Positions 29,932-38,377 of a DNA stretch of 64,000 nt are shown one piece after another (the first letter of the stretch is position 1; each line of letters begins with the position of its first letter). The position numbers were made by a program, and so were the translations under genes. The notes under the pieces were generated by a model. That model saw only the letters and a program-made list of their open reading frames with translations. It searched no databases and had not been told where the DNA came from. Source of the DNA: Xanthomonas fragariae (GTDB lineage Bacteria > Pseudomonadota > Gammaproteobacteria > Xanthomonadales > Xanthomonadaceae); the NCBI RefSeq assembly GCF_900183975.1, contig NZ_LT853882.1, positions 3,155,501 through 3,219,500 on the forward strand. Direction: 5' to 3'.

Positions 29932-32286
29932 TCAGTGCACCGTGCTGTTGTGCAGCGGATCCAGCCGATCGATCACGCCCTGCATCGCGCTATCGAAAGC
30001 GCCATCGTTGATGTGCTCGCGCAAACGGCCCAACCGCACCATCACTGCCAGCTCTTCCGGCGAGGCGACGCAGAAGCGCACGCCGCGGCGGTCGACGAAC
30101 AACAGACGCTGCGAAATCGGGCTCACCCACGACAGTTTGCCGGCCTGCACCTTGCCGTCCTTGTCGACAAAATCCAGCCAGGTGCCGATATCCATCGCGC
30201 GGAAACGCTCGGCGTCGGCACTGTCGACGCCCTGCGCCACCGCTTCGGCTCCGAGCACCACGCCGACGCTTTTGGCAGCAGGCGGCGGAAGGTTGACCTG
30301 CGGCAGTTCCGGCAACGACTTTTCCAGTTCCGGGCGCGCCTCGGCGATCGCTTGCAAAGTGTCGTGCAGCGCACCGATCGCTACCACCACCGCATCGTCA
30401 TGCAAACCGACGCTGGCAAACACACGATGCAGCGCCGGCCGCCAGACCTGCAGCCACGGCCTGCCGATGCTGTGGCGACGCGCTTGGGCCAGTTCTTCTA
30501 GCACGCCATCGGCCAGGGTCAGCGCCTCGACGATGCCCGGACCTTCGTCACCATCGCGCAGGATCGCCATGGTCAGATAGTGCAACCACGGTTGGCGCAG
30601 GAAATCTTCCACTGCCTTGGGCAAGGGTGCGCTGGCCAGCACACGCTGCTCCAGTTCGGACAGCGCGCGGCTGCGCGCCAGCTCGAGTTTTTCCTGACCA
30701 CGCTGGGTCTCGGTGGCACGACGCTCGGCAATTTCCACCCGGCGCCGGTGCTGCGACAGGAAGTCGTGGAACTCTTCTTCCAGGGTCTGGAAGATCGCCA
30801 GGTTTTCGTTGAACTCGGCCACCAGGCGGTCGACGATTTCTTCGACCTTGCCCATCAGCACGCGCTCGGTCGCGCTGTTGCCGTTATTGCCTTCGCAGGC
30901 CTCGGCCAACGCATTAAGCAGCCGTCGCGCCGGATGGGTTTTCTGCACGAACATCGTGCGATCCAGTAGCGCGACCTTGACGAACGGCACCACCAAACGG
31001 CCGATCGTCTCGCGCGAACGGTTTTCCAGATCGCGTTCGTCCAGCATCACGTCGAACAGCATGCCGACCAGATCGATCGCATCCTCGTCCATCGGATCCA
31101 GCCGCGCGCTGGCCGGATCCACGCCTAGTCGCGTGGCGCTGGACAGCATCTCGTTCTTCAGCCGCCGCGCAAGCGACTTGTTGTCGTCGCCGATCGCCGT
31201 CTGCAGCGTCGTGCTTGGCGTGGCCTGCAGCAGGGACAGTACCGACATCATTTCGCGCTGGCTCAACGGGCGTTGCTGACCCACTGCAACTGTCGCCGCA
31301 GAGGCGGCGTTGTCGCGCACGCTGCGGGTCTGCTGCAGCAGCTCATGCAGCGCTTCGAGCAGCATGCCCTGACTGTCTCCAGGATGAGCGCCGTCGCCGT
31401 CCATGCCGTCAGCACTGCTGCCGTCGCCGTGACCCCGTTTGGTCGCCGCCTGCATGCGGCCACGGCTATGCGCCCAGCGGTCCAGAAAACGGTTGGCCCA
31501 GGCCGGCGCATTTCGATCGTTTTGATCGTTGCCACCCATATCGGCGTGCGCCCCCTGGCCATCGGCCTGCGCGCGTTCTTCCGGCATTTCGCCACGCGGT
31601 TGAATGCGCTGCGGCGTACGTTTGGCCTGCGAAATTTCCGGCATCACCCCGGCCTTGGCCAAGGTCTCGTCCAAGCGCGCATACAACCTGCCGATCGGTT
31701 CGGCCAGGTCGCGCTCGCACAGCTTGATCAGCACTAGGCGTACTTCCGGCGCCAAGTCGCAGGTGGCGAAGGCTTCGTGGATCGCCGCACCCAAATTTTC
31801 CGGGCCGACCGGATTGGTATCGGCCGTCAATTCCAGACCACCGGCGATCCAGCCCAGGCGGCGGTCGACGCGCGCCAGCACCTGCTTGAAGTCGCGCAGC
31901 AGCACGGTGGCCAGATGACGCACCGCCAGCCGAGATTCGAGCACGCGTTCGGGTACCAGACTCAGTGGGCGGGTGCCAATTTCGCCGGCCAATACCACTT
32001 CAGCAGACAATGGCATGCCCAGCACCAGTGCCTGCCAGCCGTCTTCCAGCTGCTGGCGAAACTGCGTGGCGACATCGTCGTGCTTGCGGCGCAATTCGCG
32101 CATGCCATCGAGAAACAGCAACTGAGACGCGCCAGCGGATTCGGCACGGTCGAACAGCACATCATCGAAATGTGCGACTGCAGCTGCAAATACCTGCACG
32201 AGCGCGGGTATAAACACGTCGTACGCCTGTTCGAGCAAGTGCTGGTCACGGCCCGGGTGTCCAGACGCACTGGGCTGAAAAGTCAT
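29932..32286 (-). CDS. DUF1631-family protein
   Basis: The 784-aa cytosolic protein belongs to DUF1631, a family of unknown function. The N-terminal half is helical (LEQAYDVFIPALVQVFAAAV, RELRRKHDDVATQFRQQLED). A polar low-complexity linker rich in Gly, Asp and Met lies near residues 290-350. The C-terminal part ends in a small beta-rich segment (MDIGTWLDFVDKDGKVQAGKL, SWVSPISQRLLFVDRRGVRF). I use the ATG at 32284-32286 with GGGAG upstream; in-frame sequence further upstream lacks family features. A broken piece of a second such C-terminus lies just upstream. Confidence 0.88.
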   Translation of the reverse strand: MTFQPSASGHPGRDQHLLEQAYDVFIPALVQVFAAAVAHFDDVLFDRAESAGASQLLFLDGMRELRRKHDDVATQFRQQLEDGWQALVLGMPLSAEVVLAGEIGTRPLSLVPERVLESRLAVRHLATVLLRDFKQVLARVDRRLGWIAGGLELTADTNPVGPENLGAAIHEAFATCDLAPEVRLVLIKLCERDLAEPIGRLYARLDETLAKAGVMPEISQAKRTPQRIQPRGEMPEERAQADGQGAHADMGGNDQNDRNAPAWANRFLDRWAHSRGRMQAATKRGHGDGSSADGMDGDGAHPGDSQGMLLEALHELLQQTRSVRDNAASAATVAVGQQRPLSQREMMSVLSLLQATPSTTLQTAIGDDNKSLARRLKNEMLSSATRLGVDPASARLDPMDEDAIDLVGMLFDVMLDERDLENRSRETIGRLVVPFVKVALLDRTMFVQKTHPARRLLNALAEACEGNNGNSATERVLMGKVEEIVDRLVAEFNENLAIFQTLEEEFHDFLSQHRRRVEIAERRATETQRGQEKLELARSRALSELEQRVLASAPLPKAVEDFLRQPWLHYLTMAILRDGDEGPGIVEALTLADGVLEELAQARRHSIGRPWLQVWRPALHRVFASVGLHDDAVVVAIGALHDTLQAIAEARPELEKSLPELPQVNLPPPAAKSVGVVLGAEAVAQGVDSADAERFRAMDIGTWLDFVDKDGKVQAGKLSWVSPISQRLLFVDRRGVRFCVASPEELAVMVRLGRLREHINDGAFDSAMQGVIDRLDPLHNSTVH

Positions 32287-32508
32287 GCGCAAAGGCTCCC
32301 TGCCTCTGCAGGCGTAAAAATTTTCATAAGGAGGAAAAACAGACACGGCCCGACATTCCGCCCTCGCATGGTAGTTTTTTCGCTTGTTGGTTAAGTGTGA
32401 CGAATTCATCCCTTAAACCGTGACCGCCCTGGGTTTGCGTGTCAGGCCGCCATCATAGCTTGCAACGCCGCGGTGGGTTTGCCAACGCACGTCATAGGCC
32501 TGCGGGGG

Positions 32509-32880
32509 TTAAGAATTCAGCTTGGCGGGCAAGTCCAGGCCGTCGACCACAACTGGCATGCCGCCTATAAGAAAGTGTCGTCTTCGCGATGCAGATGCGG
32601 CCGATCCAGCCAGAGCATGATCGCCAGCTCCTCCAGCGAAGACACGCACAACCGCCTGATGCGTAAGGAACGTCCGCCGCGCGGAAATCGGGCTGATCCT
32701 GGACAGCTTGCCGGGTTGCACGCCGCCCTTGCGGTCGAAGAAACGCAGGCGGGTGCCGATCGCCATGACCCGGGACAAATCTGCAGTGATGCGATCGAAA
32801 CGCTCAGAGCGCGCACGGGAGGTCAATCGCAGATGGCAGATGTCGCCTGGCCGGCCAATGATGCGGCGGGCGTTGGGAAG
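32509..32880 (-). pseudogene. Fragment resembling the C-terminus of a DUF1631 protein
   Basis: On the minus strand one frame reads RVMAIGTRLRFFDRKGGVQP then GKLSRISPISARRTFLTH. It aligns with MDIGTWLDFVDKDGKVQAGKL and SWVSPISQRLLFVDRR of the intact DUF1631 protein. The match then continues only in a second frame (SLEELAIMLWLDRPHLHRED). The first frame ends in a stop at 32509 after DLPAKLNS. No start or N-terminal part is present. This is a degraded paralogous end; 32287-32508 holds nothing recognisable. Confidence 0.7.
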
Positions 32881-32923
32881 GGCCCGTCTATAATTGTCGT
32901 TTCGTTGCTCCGACTCGGAAATT

Positions 32924-33499
32924 ATGCACTCACCGTATTCGCTCCAGGCGCTGGACGCCCGCCGCTCGGTCCCCTCCAAACAACTTGGCGAGCCCGGGCC
33001 GGATGAAGACACCCTACTGCGCATGCTCACCTCGGCGGTGCGCGTGCCCGACCACGGCAAGCTGGCGCCGTTCCGCTTCCTGCGTATCAGCGGGGACGCG
33101 CGCCAGGCATTGGGCGATTTCCTGGCTGAGCGCACCCAGGCTACCGACCCGCTGGCATCAGCCGCAGCGATCGCAAAAGAGCGCGGACGCTTCAATGATG
33201 CGCCACTGGTGATCGTGGTGATCGCCTCGCTGCGCCCCGAACACAAGGTGCCCGAGCAGGAACAACTACTCACCGCCGGCTGCGTGTGTTTTGCGCTGCT
33301 GCAGGCCGCGCAGGCGCAGGGCTTCGGCGCGCAGTGGCTGAGTGCCTGGGTGGCTTACGACCCGGCAGTGACCGGCTATCTGGGTCTGCAGAAAAACGAG
33401 CGCATCGCTGGCTTCATCCATATCGGCACGCCCCGCATGCAGGTGCCCGAGCGCGAGCGCCCGGATCCGCGTGCGCTGCTGCGCGACTGGACCCCGTGA
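32924..33499 (+). CDS. Nitroreductase-family flavoprotein
   Basis: The 191-aa FMN-dependent oxidoreductase resembles YdjA: ALDARRSVPSKQLGEPGPDE at the N-terminus with the FMN-phosphate Arg-Arg-Ser, VRVPDHGKLAPFRFL, and GFGAQWLSAWVAYDPAV near the C-terminus. I start at ATG 32924 (MHSPYSLQALDARRS). A good -10 box TATAAT lies at 32889-32894, but no clear -35 pairs with it. The substrate is unknown. The stop overlaps the GTG of the next gene. Confidence 0.9.
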   Translation: MHSPYSLQALDARRSVPSKQLGEPGPDEDTLLRMLTSAVRVPDHGKLAPFRFLRISGDARQALGDFLAERTQATDPLASAAAIAKERGRFNDAPLVIVVIASLRPEHKVPEQEQLLTAGCVCFALLQAAQAQGFGAQWLSAWVAYDPAVTGYLGLQKNERIAGFIHIGTPRMQVPERERPDPRALLRDWTP

Positions 33500-34482
33500 C
33501 CACGCACACCACCATGCTCGAAGGTGCGCCGCTTGCGATCCAGCGCCCGACCCCGCTATATCTGGTCGATGCCAGCCTGTATGTGTTCCGTGCCTGGCAT
33601 TCCATCCCGGACGAATTTCACGACGCGCAAGGCTGGCCGACCAATGCGGTGCACGGCTTTGCGCGCTTTCTGCTCGACCTGCTCGAACGCGAGCGCCCCG
33701 CGCACATCACGATTGCCTTCGACGAGGCGCTGGACAGCTGCTTTCGTCATGCAATCTACCCGGCTTACAAAGGCAATCGCACTCCCGCGCCGGATGCGTT
33801 GCGCCGTCAGTTCGCGCACTGCAAAGCGCTATGCGCAGCACTCGGATTGAGCGTGCTCGCCCACCGCGATTACGAGGCCGACGATCTGATCGGCAGCGCC
33901 TTGCACAGCATGCGCACGCACGGCTTGCGTGGTGTGATCGTATCGGCCGACAAGGATCTGTCGCAGTTGTTGTTCGAACACGACGAGCAATGGGATTACG
34001 CGCGCAACGTGCGGTGGGGCATAGAGGGGGTCAAGGCGCGGCACGGCGTGCACGCGCACCAGATCGCCGACTACCTGGCGCTATGCGGCGATGCGATCGA
34101 CAACATTCCAGGCGTCACCGGCATCGGCGCCAAATCGGCCGCAGTCTTGCTGTCGCATTTCGGCAGCCTGGATGCGCTGCTGGAGCGTATCGACGAAATC
34201 CCGTTCCTGCGCCTGCGTGGCGCTGCGCAAATGGCAGTGCGATTGCGCGAACAACGCGAACACGCGTTGCTGTGGCGCCAGCTCACCACCATCGCACTTG
34301 ACGCGCCGTTGGCGCTGACCAACGCGGGTTTCACGCGAGCGCAAGCAGACCCGGACATGCTGACCGGGTTGTGCGAGAGCCTGCGCTTGGGGCCGCTCAC
34401 GCGGCGCCGGCTGCTGGACGCGAGCGCAGGCGCGCCCGCACCGCTCCCTCCCGTTTCCCTGGAACAAGGTCTGCACCCATGA
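33496..34482 (+). CDS. 5'-3' exonuclease, Xni/ExoIX type
   Basis: The 328-aa protein is a stand-alone FEN-like 5' nuclease, similar to the N-terminal domain of DNA polymerase I. It shows LYLVDASLYVFRAWHSIPDE, ITIAFDEALDSCFRHAIYPA, YEADDLIGSA and IVSADKDLSQLL (metal-binding acids), and then DYLALCGDAIDNIPGVTGIG, the helix-hairpin-helix. I use the GTG overlapping the nitroreductase stop; ATG 33514 is the alternative. The stop overlaps the NUDIX start (ATGA). Confidence 0.88.
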   Translation: MTTHTTMLEGAPLAIQRPTPLYLVDASLYVFRAWHSIPDEFHDAQGWPTNAVHGFARFLLDLLERERPAHITIAFDEALDSCFRHAIYPAYKGNRTPAPDALRRQFAHCKALCAALGLSVLAHRDYEADDLIGSALHSMRTHGLRGVIVSADKDLSQLLFEHDEQWDYARNVRWGIEGVKARHGVHAHQIADYLALCGDAIDNIPGVTGIGAKSAAVLLSHFGSLDALLERIDEIPFLRLRGAAQMAVRLREQREHALLWRQLTTIALDAPLALTNAGFTRAQADPDMLTGLCESLRLGPLTRRRLLDASAGAPAPLPPVSLEQGLHP

Positions 34483-35030
34483 ACCGACACGACACCCCAC
34501 CCACCGTGGTTTACGAAGGCAAATATCAGCGCATGGTCGTGCGCGGAACTTGGGAATATTCCGAGCGCGTGCATGCCGGGGGCCTGGCCGCGATCATCGT
34601 GGCGGTAACGCCGGACGATGCGATGTTGTTTGTCGAACAGTTCCGTGTGCCGTTGCAGGCGCGCACCATCGAAATGCCGGCCGGCCTGGTCGGCGATGTG
34701 CATGCCGATGAATCGATCGAACTGTCGGCCATTCGCGAACTGGAAGAAGAGACCGGCTGGACCGCCGAGCACGCCGAAGTGCTGATGATCGGCCCCACCT
34801 CGGCCGGCGCCAGCAGCGAGAAGATCGCCTTCGTGCGCGCCACCGGCTTGCGCAAGGCCGGCGAAGGCGGCGGCGATGCCAGCGAAGACATCACAGTGCA
34901 CGAAATCCCGCGCGCGCAGGTCGGCGCCTGGCTGGTGCAGAAGATTGCCGAGGGCTATCAGATGGACCCCAAGCTGTGGGCCGGCCTGTATCTGGTCGAT
35001 CACGCACTGGACGGTACCCCGCGTGGCTGA
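34479..35030 (+). CDS. NUDIX hydrolase, ADP-ribose pyrophosphatase type
   Basis: The 183-aa hydrolase has the Nudix box in the form GLVGDVHADESIELSAIREL then EEETGW, containing the conserved REx2EE. The N-terminal KYQRMVVRGTWEYSERVHAG and the AIIVAVTPDDAMLFVEQFR strand are typical of ADP-ribose pyrophosphatases. It starts within the exonuclease stop (ATGA) and overlaps the next gene's GTG, so four genes from 32924 to 35835 are translationally linked. Confidence 0.92.
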   Translation: MNRHDTPPTVVYEGKYQRMVVRGTWEYSERVHAGGLAAIIVAVTPDDAMLFVEQFRVPLQARTIEMPAGLVGDVHADESIELSAIRELEEETGWTAEHAEVLMIGPTSAGASSEKIAFVRATGLRKAGEGGGDASEDITVHEIPRAQVGAWLVQKIAEGYQMDPKLWAGLYLVDHALDGTPRG

Positions 35031-35835
35031 AGCGACCACCTATCACCTGCTCGGCGCCGAAGATCCCGTACCGTTCAGGGTGCACAACGCACAGGCCGCA
35101 TCACCGTGGCTGTTGATCGCCGACCACGCCGGCCAACGCGTGCCGGCGCGGCTGAGCAATCTTGGTTTGCCGCAGCACGAACTGGACCGCCATATTGGCT
35201 GGGATATCGGCATCGCCGAAGTCACCCGCTTATTGGCCGATGCGCTGGATGCAACCGCCATCACTCAGACTTATTCGCGCCTGGTGATCGACTGCAACCG
35301 CCCGCATGGCGCCGCCAGCCTGATGCCGGAAATCAGCGACGGCACGCCGATTCCCGGCAACCTGAAATTGACGCTCACCGATCGGCAGCAGCGTATCAAC
35401 GAGATCTTTGCGCCGTACCACGCACGCATCTCGGCAGAACTCGATGCACGTGCACAGAGCGATCGACCGACACTACTGGTCTCGATGCATAGCTTCACCC
35501 CGATCATGGCTGGCACCGCGCGGCCCTGGCACGCAGGCGTGCTGTACAACCGCGACACGCGGCTGGCGCATCGCCTGTTGCAGGCCCTGCGCGCCGAACC
35601 GGAGCTGGTAGTCGGCGACAACCAGCCGTATGCGGTCAGCGATACCACCGACTACGCGATACCGGTCTATGGCGAAGGCCGCGGGTTACTGCATGTGGAA
35701 CTGGAACTGCGCCAGGATCTGATTGCCGATGCCGCCGGGCAACAGGCGTGGGCACAGCGGTTAGCGCGCATTTTACCGCAGCTGGCTAGCTTTCAGAAGA
35801 CAAGCAAATACGTTTATAGCAAAGAATGTACCTAA
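35023..35835 (+). CDS. N-formylglutamate amidohydrolase family protein, altered C-terminus
   Basis: The 270-aa member of the FGase family acts on N-formylglutamate-like amides, as in histidine catabolism. It shows LLIADHAGQRVPARL, WDIGIAEVTRLLADAL, SRLVIDCNRP, LLVSMHSFTPIMAG and the C-terminal GEGRGLLHVELELRQDL. The start is GTG 35023, inside the NUDIX gene. The last 15 or so residues (FQKTSKYVYSKECT) are encoded in AT-rich DNA and look foreign: the native 3' end appears to have been replaced at the island boundary. The stop overlaps the stop of the converging foreign gene. Confidence 0.88.
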   Translation: MAEATTYHLLGAEDPVPFRVHNAQAASPWLLIADHAGQRVPARLSNLGLPQHELDRHIGWDIGIAEVTRLLADALDATAITQTYSRLVIDCNRPHGAASLMPEISDGTPIPGNLKLTLTDRQQRINEIFAPYHARISAELDARAQSDRPTLLVSMHSFTPIMAGTARPWHAGVLYNRDTRLAHRLLQALRAEPELVVGDNQPYAVSDTTDYAIPVYGEGRGLLHVELELRQDLIADAAGQQAWAQRLARILPQLASFQKTSKYVYSKECT

Positions 35836-37334
35836 CGAATTTTCAGCAGTTTCCTCTCATACTCACTCACAATCCATTCAACTCCATCGACCTGCACTTT
35901 GCTTAGAAGCTTTTCAAGAAGTTCGGAAGAAATATTCCCATAGCAGCAAAGAAGCATCGGATAGAGATGAGAGATACAGTGCAAACACAATCTCGCGATA
36001 TCTTCAGCCTCCTCCGCTACCCTCTTTAAACCAGCATCTCTATGAGAAATCTCACCATGCAGAATGGCAGAACGTGCAGCATATAAACGACTTGCCCGAT
36101 CACCTATATTAGATGAACCGTCACATTCAAACCCTTCATATAAAGCTTGCAAACGCTTCATAAATGTCACTCGCGTACCCGCTTGGCGGCCAGCAATTAT
36201 GACACGCTCAATAGCGGAGACATATTTAACAATCTTCGCAGCTGACTCCATATCAGTTGAAGCATCACCAAACCAAGTAACCGAATCGATTAACCGCTGC
36301 TGGATATGAGAAACATCCCGCCCTTCAGCCAACGCGAATAAGCTTGAGCCAAAGCTGGTCAAGTAAGGCAAGAATGGCGGTCTAAGAACCTCCTCCCAGT
36401 CCATGAGCGCAACCACACCTTTCACGCGAATTGAAAGCTTAACTCTCATGTATCCATTGGAATCAAACCATAAATTAGCATCACGATGAGGCGTAGTGGG
36501 AGACCAAGCCACCCCCAAACCAGATGTCACACCAGCCCCAATCACTAGTCGGAGCACATGAATCGCCAAGTTAACAATACGAATAGCCAGCTGCTCGGCG
36601 ACATCATCCACGTGATGATGAATTTTTACGCAACCCACCCAACGATAGCCTCGGTAAATTCTTATAGCTTTAGCATACATAGCTCGACCATACGCGCGGA
36701 ATTCGGCCTCATCCTTCATCTGATCAGGCGAGTAGCCTTTAGCTACCCACTCATCTTTTTTTATAAGACCCTCACGAACACCTGCATCAATCCCGCTTTT
36801 GAGCGAAATCTTACGCTCTCGAAAAAAAAGCTGTCTACGCATGAACTCAACGGGGCCAACCTGAAATTTTTCAACAAAACCCGCGGCAAAAAGATCGCAA
36901 GGGATGCTGTGCTCACTATCTCTTATGGATTTTCCTGCCTCACCACAAGCAAATTCAAGAAGCTCTTTTGCAAGCAAGTTACTTATAGGCTTTCCGAGAT
37001 CAAGCACTAGACTGACATAACCTCTTTTAATAGCCTTATGCAGAGCTGGACGACCAACTCTTCTTGCGAACTCGGGGCGCTCACTACAAATCAAATCAAC
37101 CAAATGCGTGAATTTCGCCCATGCAGCTGCCCCACAAACTATTGGGTTTCCTTTGTTCGGATGCTCAAGCTCACACCACATATCTGCTTTGCAGCTACGC
37201 ATGTGCGACGTCAATTGTTTGAAGCTTAACTTCTCAAATTGTGCGATTTGCTTGCCTATGAATTGGAGGTCGCGAACGGCCTCCCGTAGAGTCTTTGCAC
37301 CAAATTCTTGTATCTCTTCAGACTGGACAAACAT
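35832..37334 (-). CDS. AT-rich foreign gene with C-terminal HEPN-like domain
   Basis: The 500-aa protein is unlike its neighbours in base composition (about 45% GC in sampled lines, e.g. 27 of 60 at 36601-36660) and in codon use. The N-terminal 320 residues match nothing I recognise. The C-terminal 180 residues look like an ApeA-type HEPN domain: WFGDAST near 355, SAIERVIIAGRQAG near 373, and RLYAARSAILHGE near 416-428, giving R421-x4-H426, the HEPN RNase motif. I start at ATG 37332-37334, eight bases behind the pip stop, so it probably depends on pip transcription. HEPN proteins often act as RNases in toxin or anti-phage systems; that role is inferred here. In-frame codons upstream belong to pip antisense composition and are not counted. 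Confidence 0.8.
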   Translation of the reverse strand: MFVQSEEIQEFGAKTLREAVRDLQFIGKQIAQFEKLSFKQLTSHMRSCKADMWCELEHPNKGNPIVCGAAAWAKFTHLVDLICSERPEFARRVGRPALHKAIKRGYVSLVLDLGKPISNLLAKELLEFACGEAGKSIRDSEHSIPCDLFAAGFVEKFQVGPVEFMRRQLFFRERKISLKSGIDAGVREGLIKKDEWVAKGYSPDQMKDEAEFRAYGRAMYAKAIRIYRGYRWVGCVKIHHHVDDVAEQLAIRIVNLAIHVLRLVIGAGVTSGLGVAWSPTTPHRDANLWFDSNGYMRVKLSIRVKGVVALMDWEEVLRPPFLPYLTSFGSSLFALAEGRDVSHIQQRLIDSVTWFGDASTDMESAAKIVKYVSAIERVIIAGRQAGTRVTFMKRLQALYEGFECDGSSNIGDRASRLYAARSAILHGEISHRDAGLKRVAEEAEDIARLCLHCISHLYPMLLCCYGNISSELLEKLLSKVQVDGVEWIVSEYERKLLKIR

Positions 37335-37342
37335 GCCGAAAC

Positions 37343-38284
37343 TCAGGCAAACCCATCGGTCGCACGCACCAGCGCATCGACGTTTTCCGGCTCGAAGCCC
37401 GAATGGCCGGATGCCGGGCTGATCTGCAGTGTCGACTTCGGCCACACCTTGTGCAGATCCCATGCGCTTTGCAGCGGGCACACCACATCGTAGCGGCCGT
37501 GCACGATCACGCCGGGGATGTCGGCGATGCGGTGCGCGTCGCGCAGCAGCTGATCTTCGACGTCGAAAAAACCGCCGTTGACGAAGTAGTGGTTTTCGAT
37601 GCGCGCGAACGCCAATGCGAAGTGCGCGTGCTCATGCCCGGTGACGAAATCGTCGTCCACATGCAGGAAGCTGGTGGCGCCTTCCCACACGCTCCACGCC
37701 TTGGCCGCAACCAGCCGCGTGGCTTGGTCGTCGCTGGTCAGGCGGCGATGGAACGCGGAGATCAGATCGGCGCGCTCCACTGGCGGAATCGCATTGACAT
37801 AATGCTCCCAGGCATCCGGGAACAAGCGGCTGGCGCCTTCCTGGTAGAACCATTCCAGTTCGAAGCGACGCAGCAGGAAGATGCCGCGCAGCACCAGCTC
37901 GGTGACCTGTTGCGGATGGGTCTGCGCATAGGCCAACGCCAGCGTCGAGCCCCAACTGCCGCCGAAGACTTGCCAGCGCCCGATGCCCAGATGCGCACGC
38001 AGCCGTTCGATATCGGCGACCAGATCCCAGGTGGTGTTGTCCACCAGATCGGCATGCGGGGTGGAGCGGCCCGCGCCGCGCTGATCGAACAGCACGATGC
38101 GGTACCTGGCCGGGTCGTGGAAGCGACGCATCTTGTTATTGCAGCCGCCGCCGGGGCCGCCGTGCAGCAGGACCACCGGCTTACCCTGCGGATTGCCGCA
38201 TTGCTCGAAATACAGGGTGTGGCGGTCGTCGACCTGGAGCGTGCCGTGGTCGTACGGCGTGATCTCGGGATAGAGCGTGCGCAT
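37343..38284 (-). CDS. pip: Proline iminopeptidase
   Basis: Pip removes N-terminal Pro from peptides. The 313-aa length equals that of the characterised Xanthomonas enzyme. The alpha/beta-hydrolase oxyanion HGGPGGG, the nucleophile elbow GGSWGS (Ser near 110), the catalytic Asp region HGRYDVVCP and the His in SGHSGF are all present. I use the ATG at 38282-38284 (MRTLYPEITPYDHG) rather than in-frame starts further upstream. The foreign gene starts eight bases behind its stop. Confidence 0.96.
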   Translation of the reverse strand: MRTLYPEITPYDHGTLQVDDRHTLYFEQCGNPQGKPVVLLHGGPGGGCNNKMRRFHDPARYRIVLFDQRGAGRSTPHADLVDNTTWDLVADIERLRAHLGIGRWQVFGGSWGSTLALAYAQTHPQQVTELVLRGIFLLRRFELEWFYQEGASRLFPDAWEHYVNAIPPVERADLISAFHRRLTSDDQATRLVAAKAWSVWEGATSFLHVDDDFVTGHEHAHFALAFARIENHYFVNGGFFDVEDQLLRDAHRIADIPGVIVHGRYDVVCPLQSAWDLHKVWPKSTLQISPASGHSGFEPENVDALVRATDGFA

Positions 38285-38377
38285 GGGTCGGTCCTGCCGG
38301 AAATTGCGCATTGTATCGGCAGCCATCGTGAGCACGGGCCGGCCGGCCGCGTCAGCCGAAGGCCGGATAGCGAATGC

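Noticed and set aside
34071-35039. A 322-codon minus-strand frame over the exonuclease and NUDIX genes
   Set aside because: The opposite strand carries clear FEN and Nudix motifs; this frame has none and is composition-driven.
35836-37331. Recognisable integrase, attachment site or flanking direct repeats for the AT-rich island
   Set aside because: Looked for at both edges; no duplicated sequence or recombinase gene is visible, so no mobile element is annotated.
37335-37481. Longer N-terminus (49 extra codons) for the HEPN-like protein
   Set aside because: Those codons lie within pip on another frame and have native high-GC composition; the ATG at 37332-37334 coincides with the composition change.
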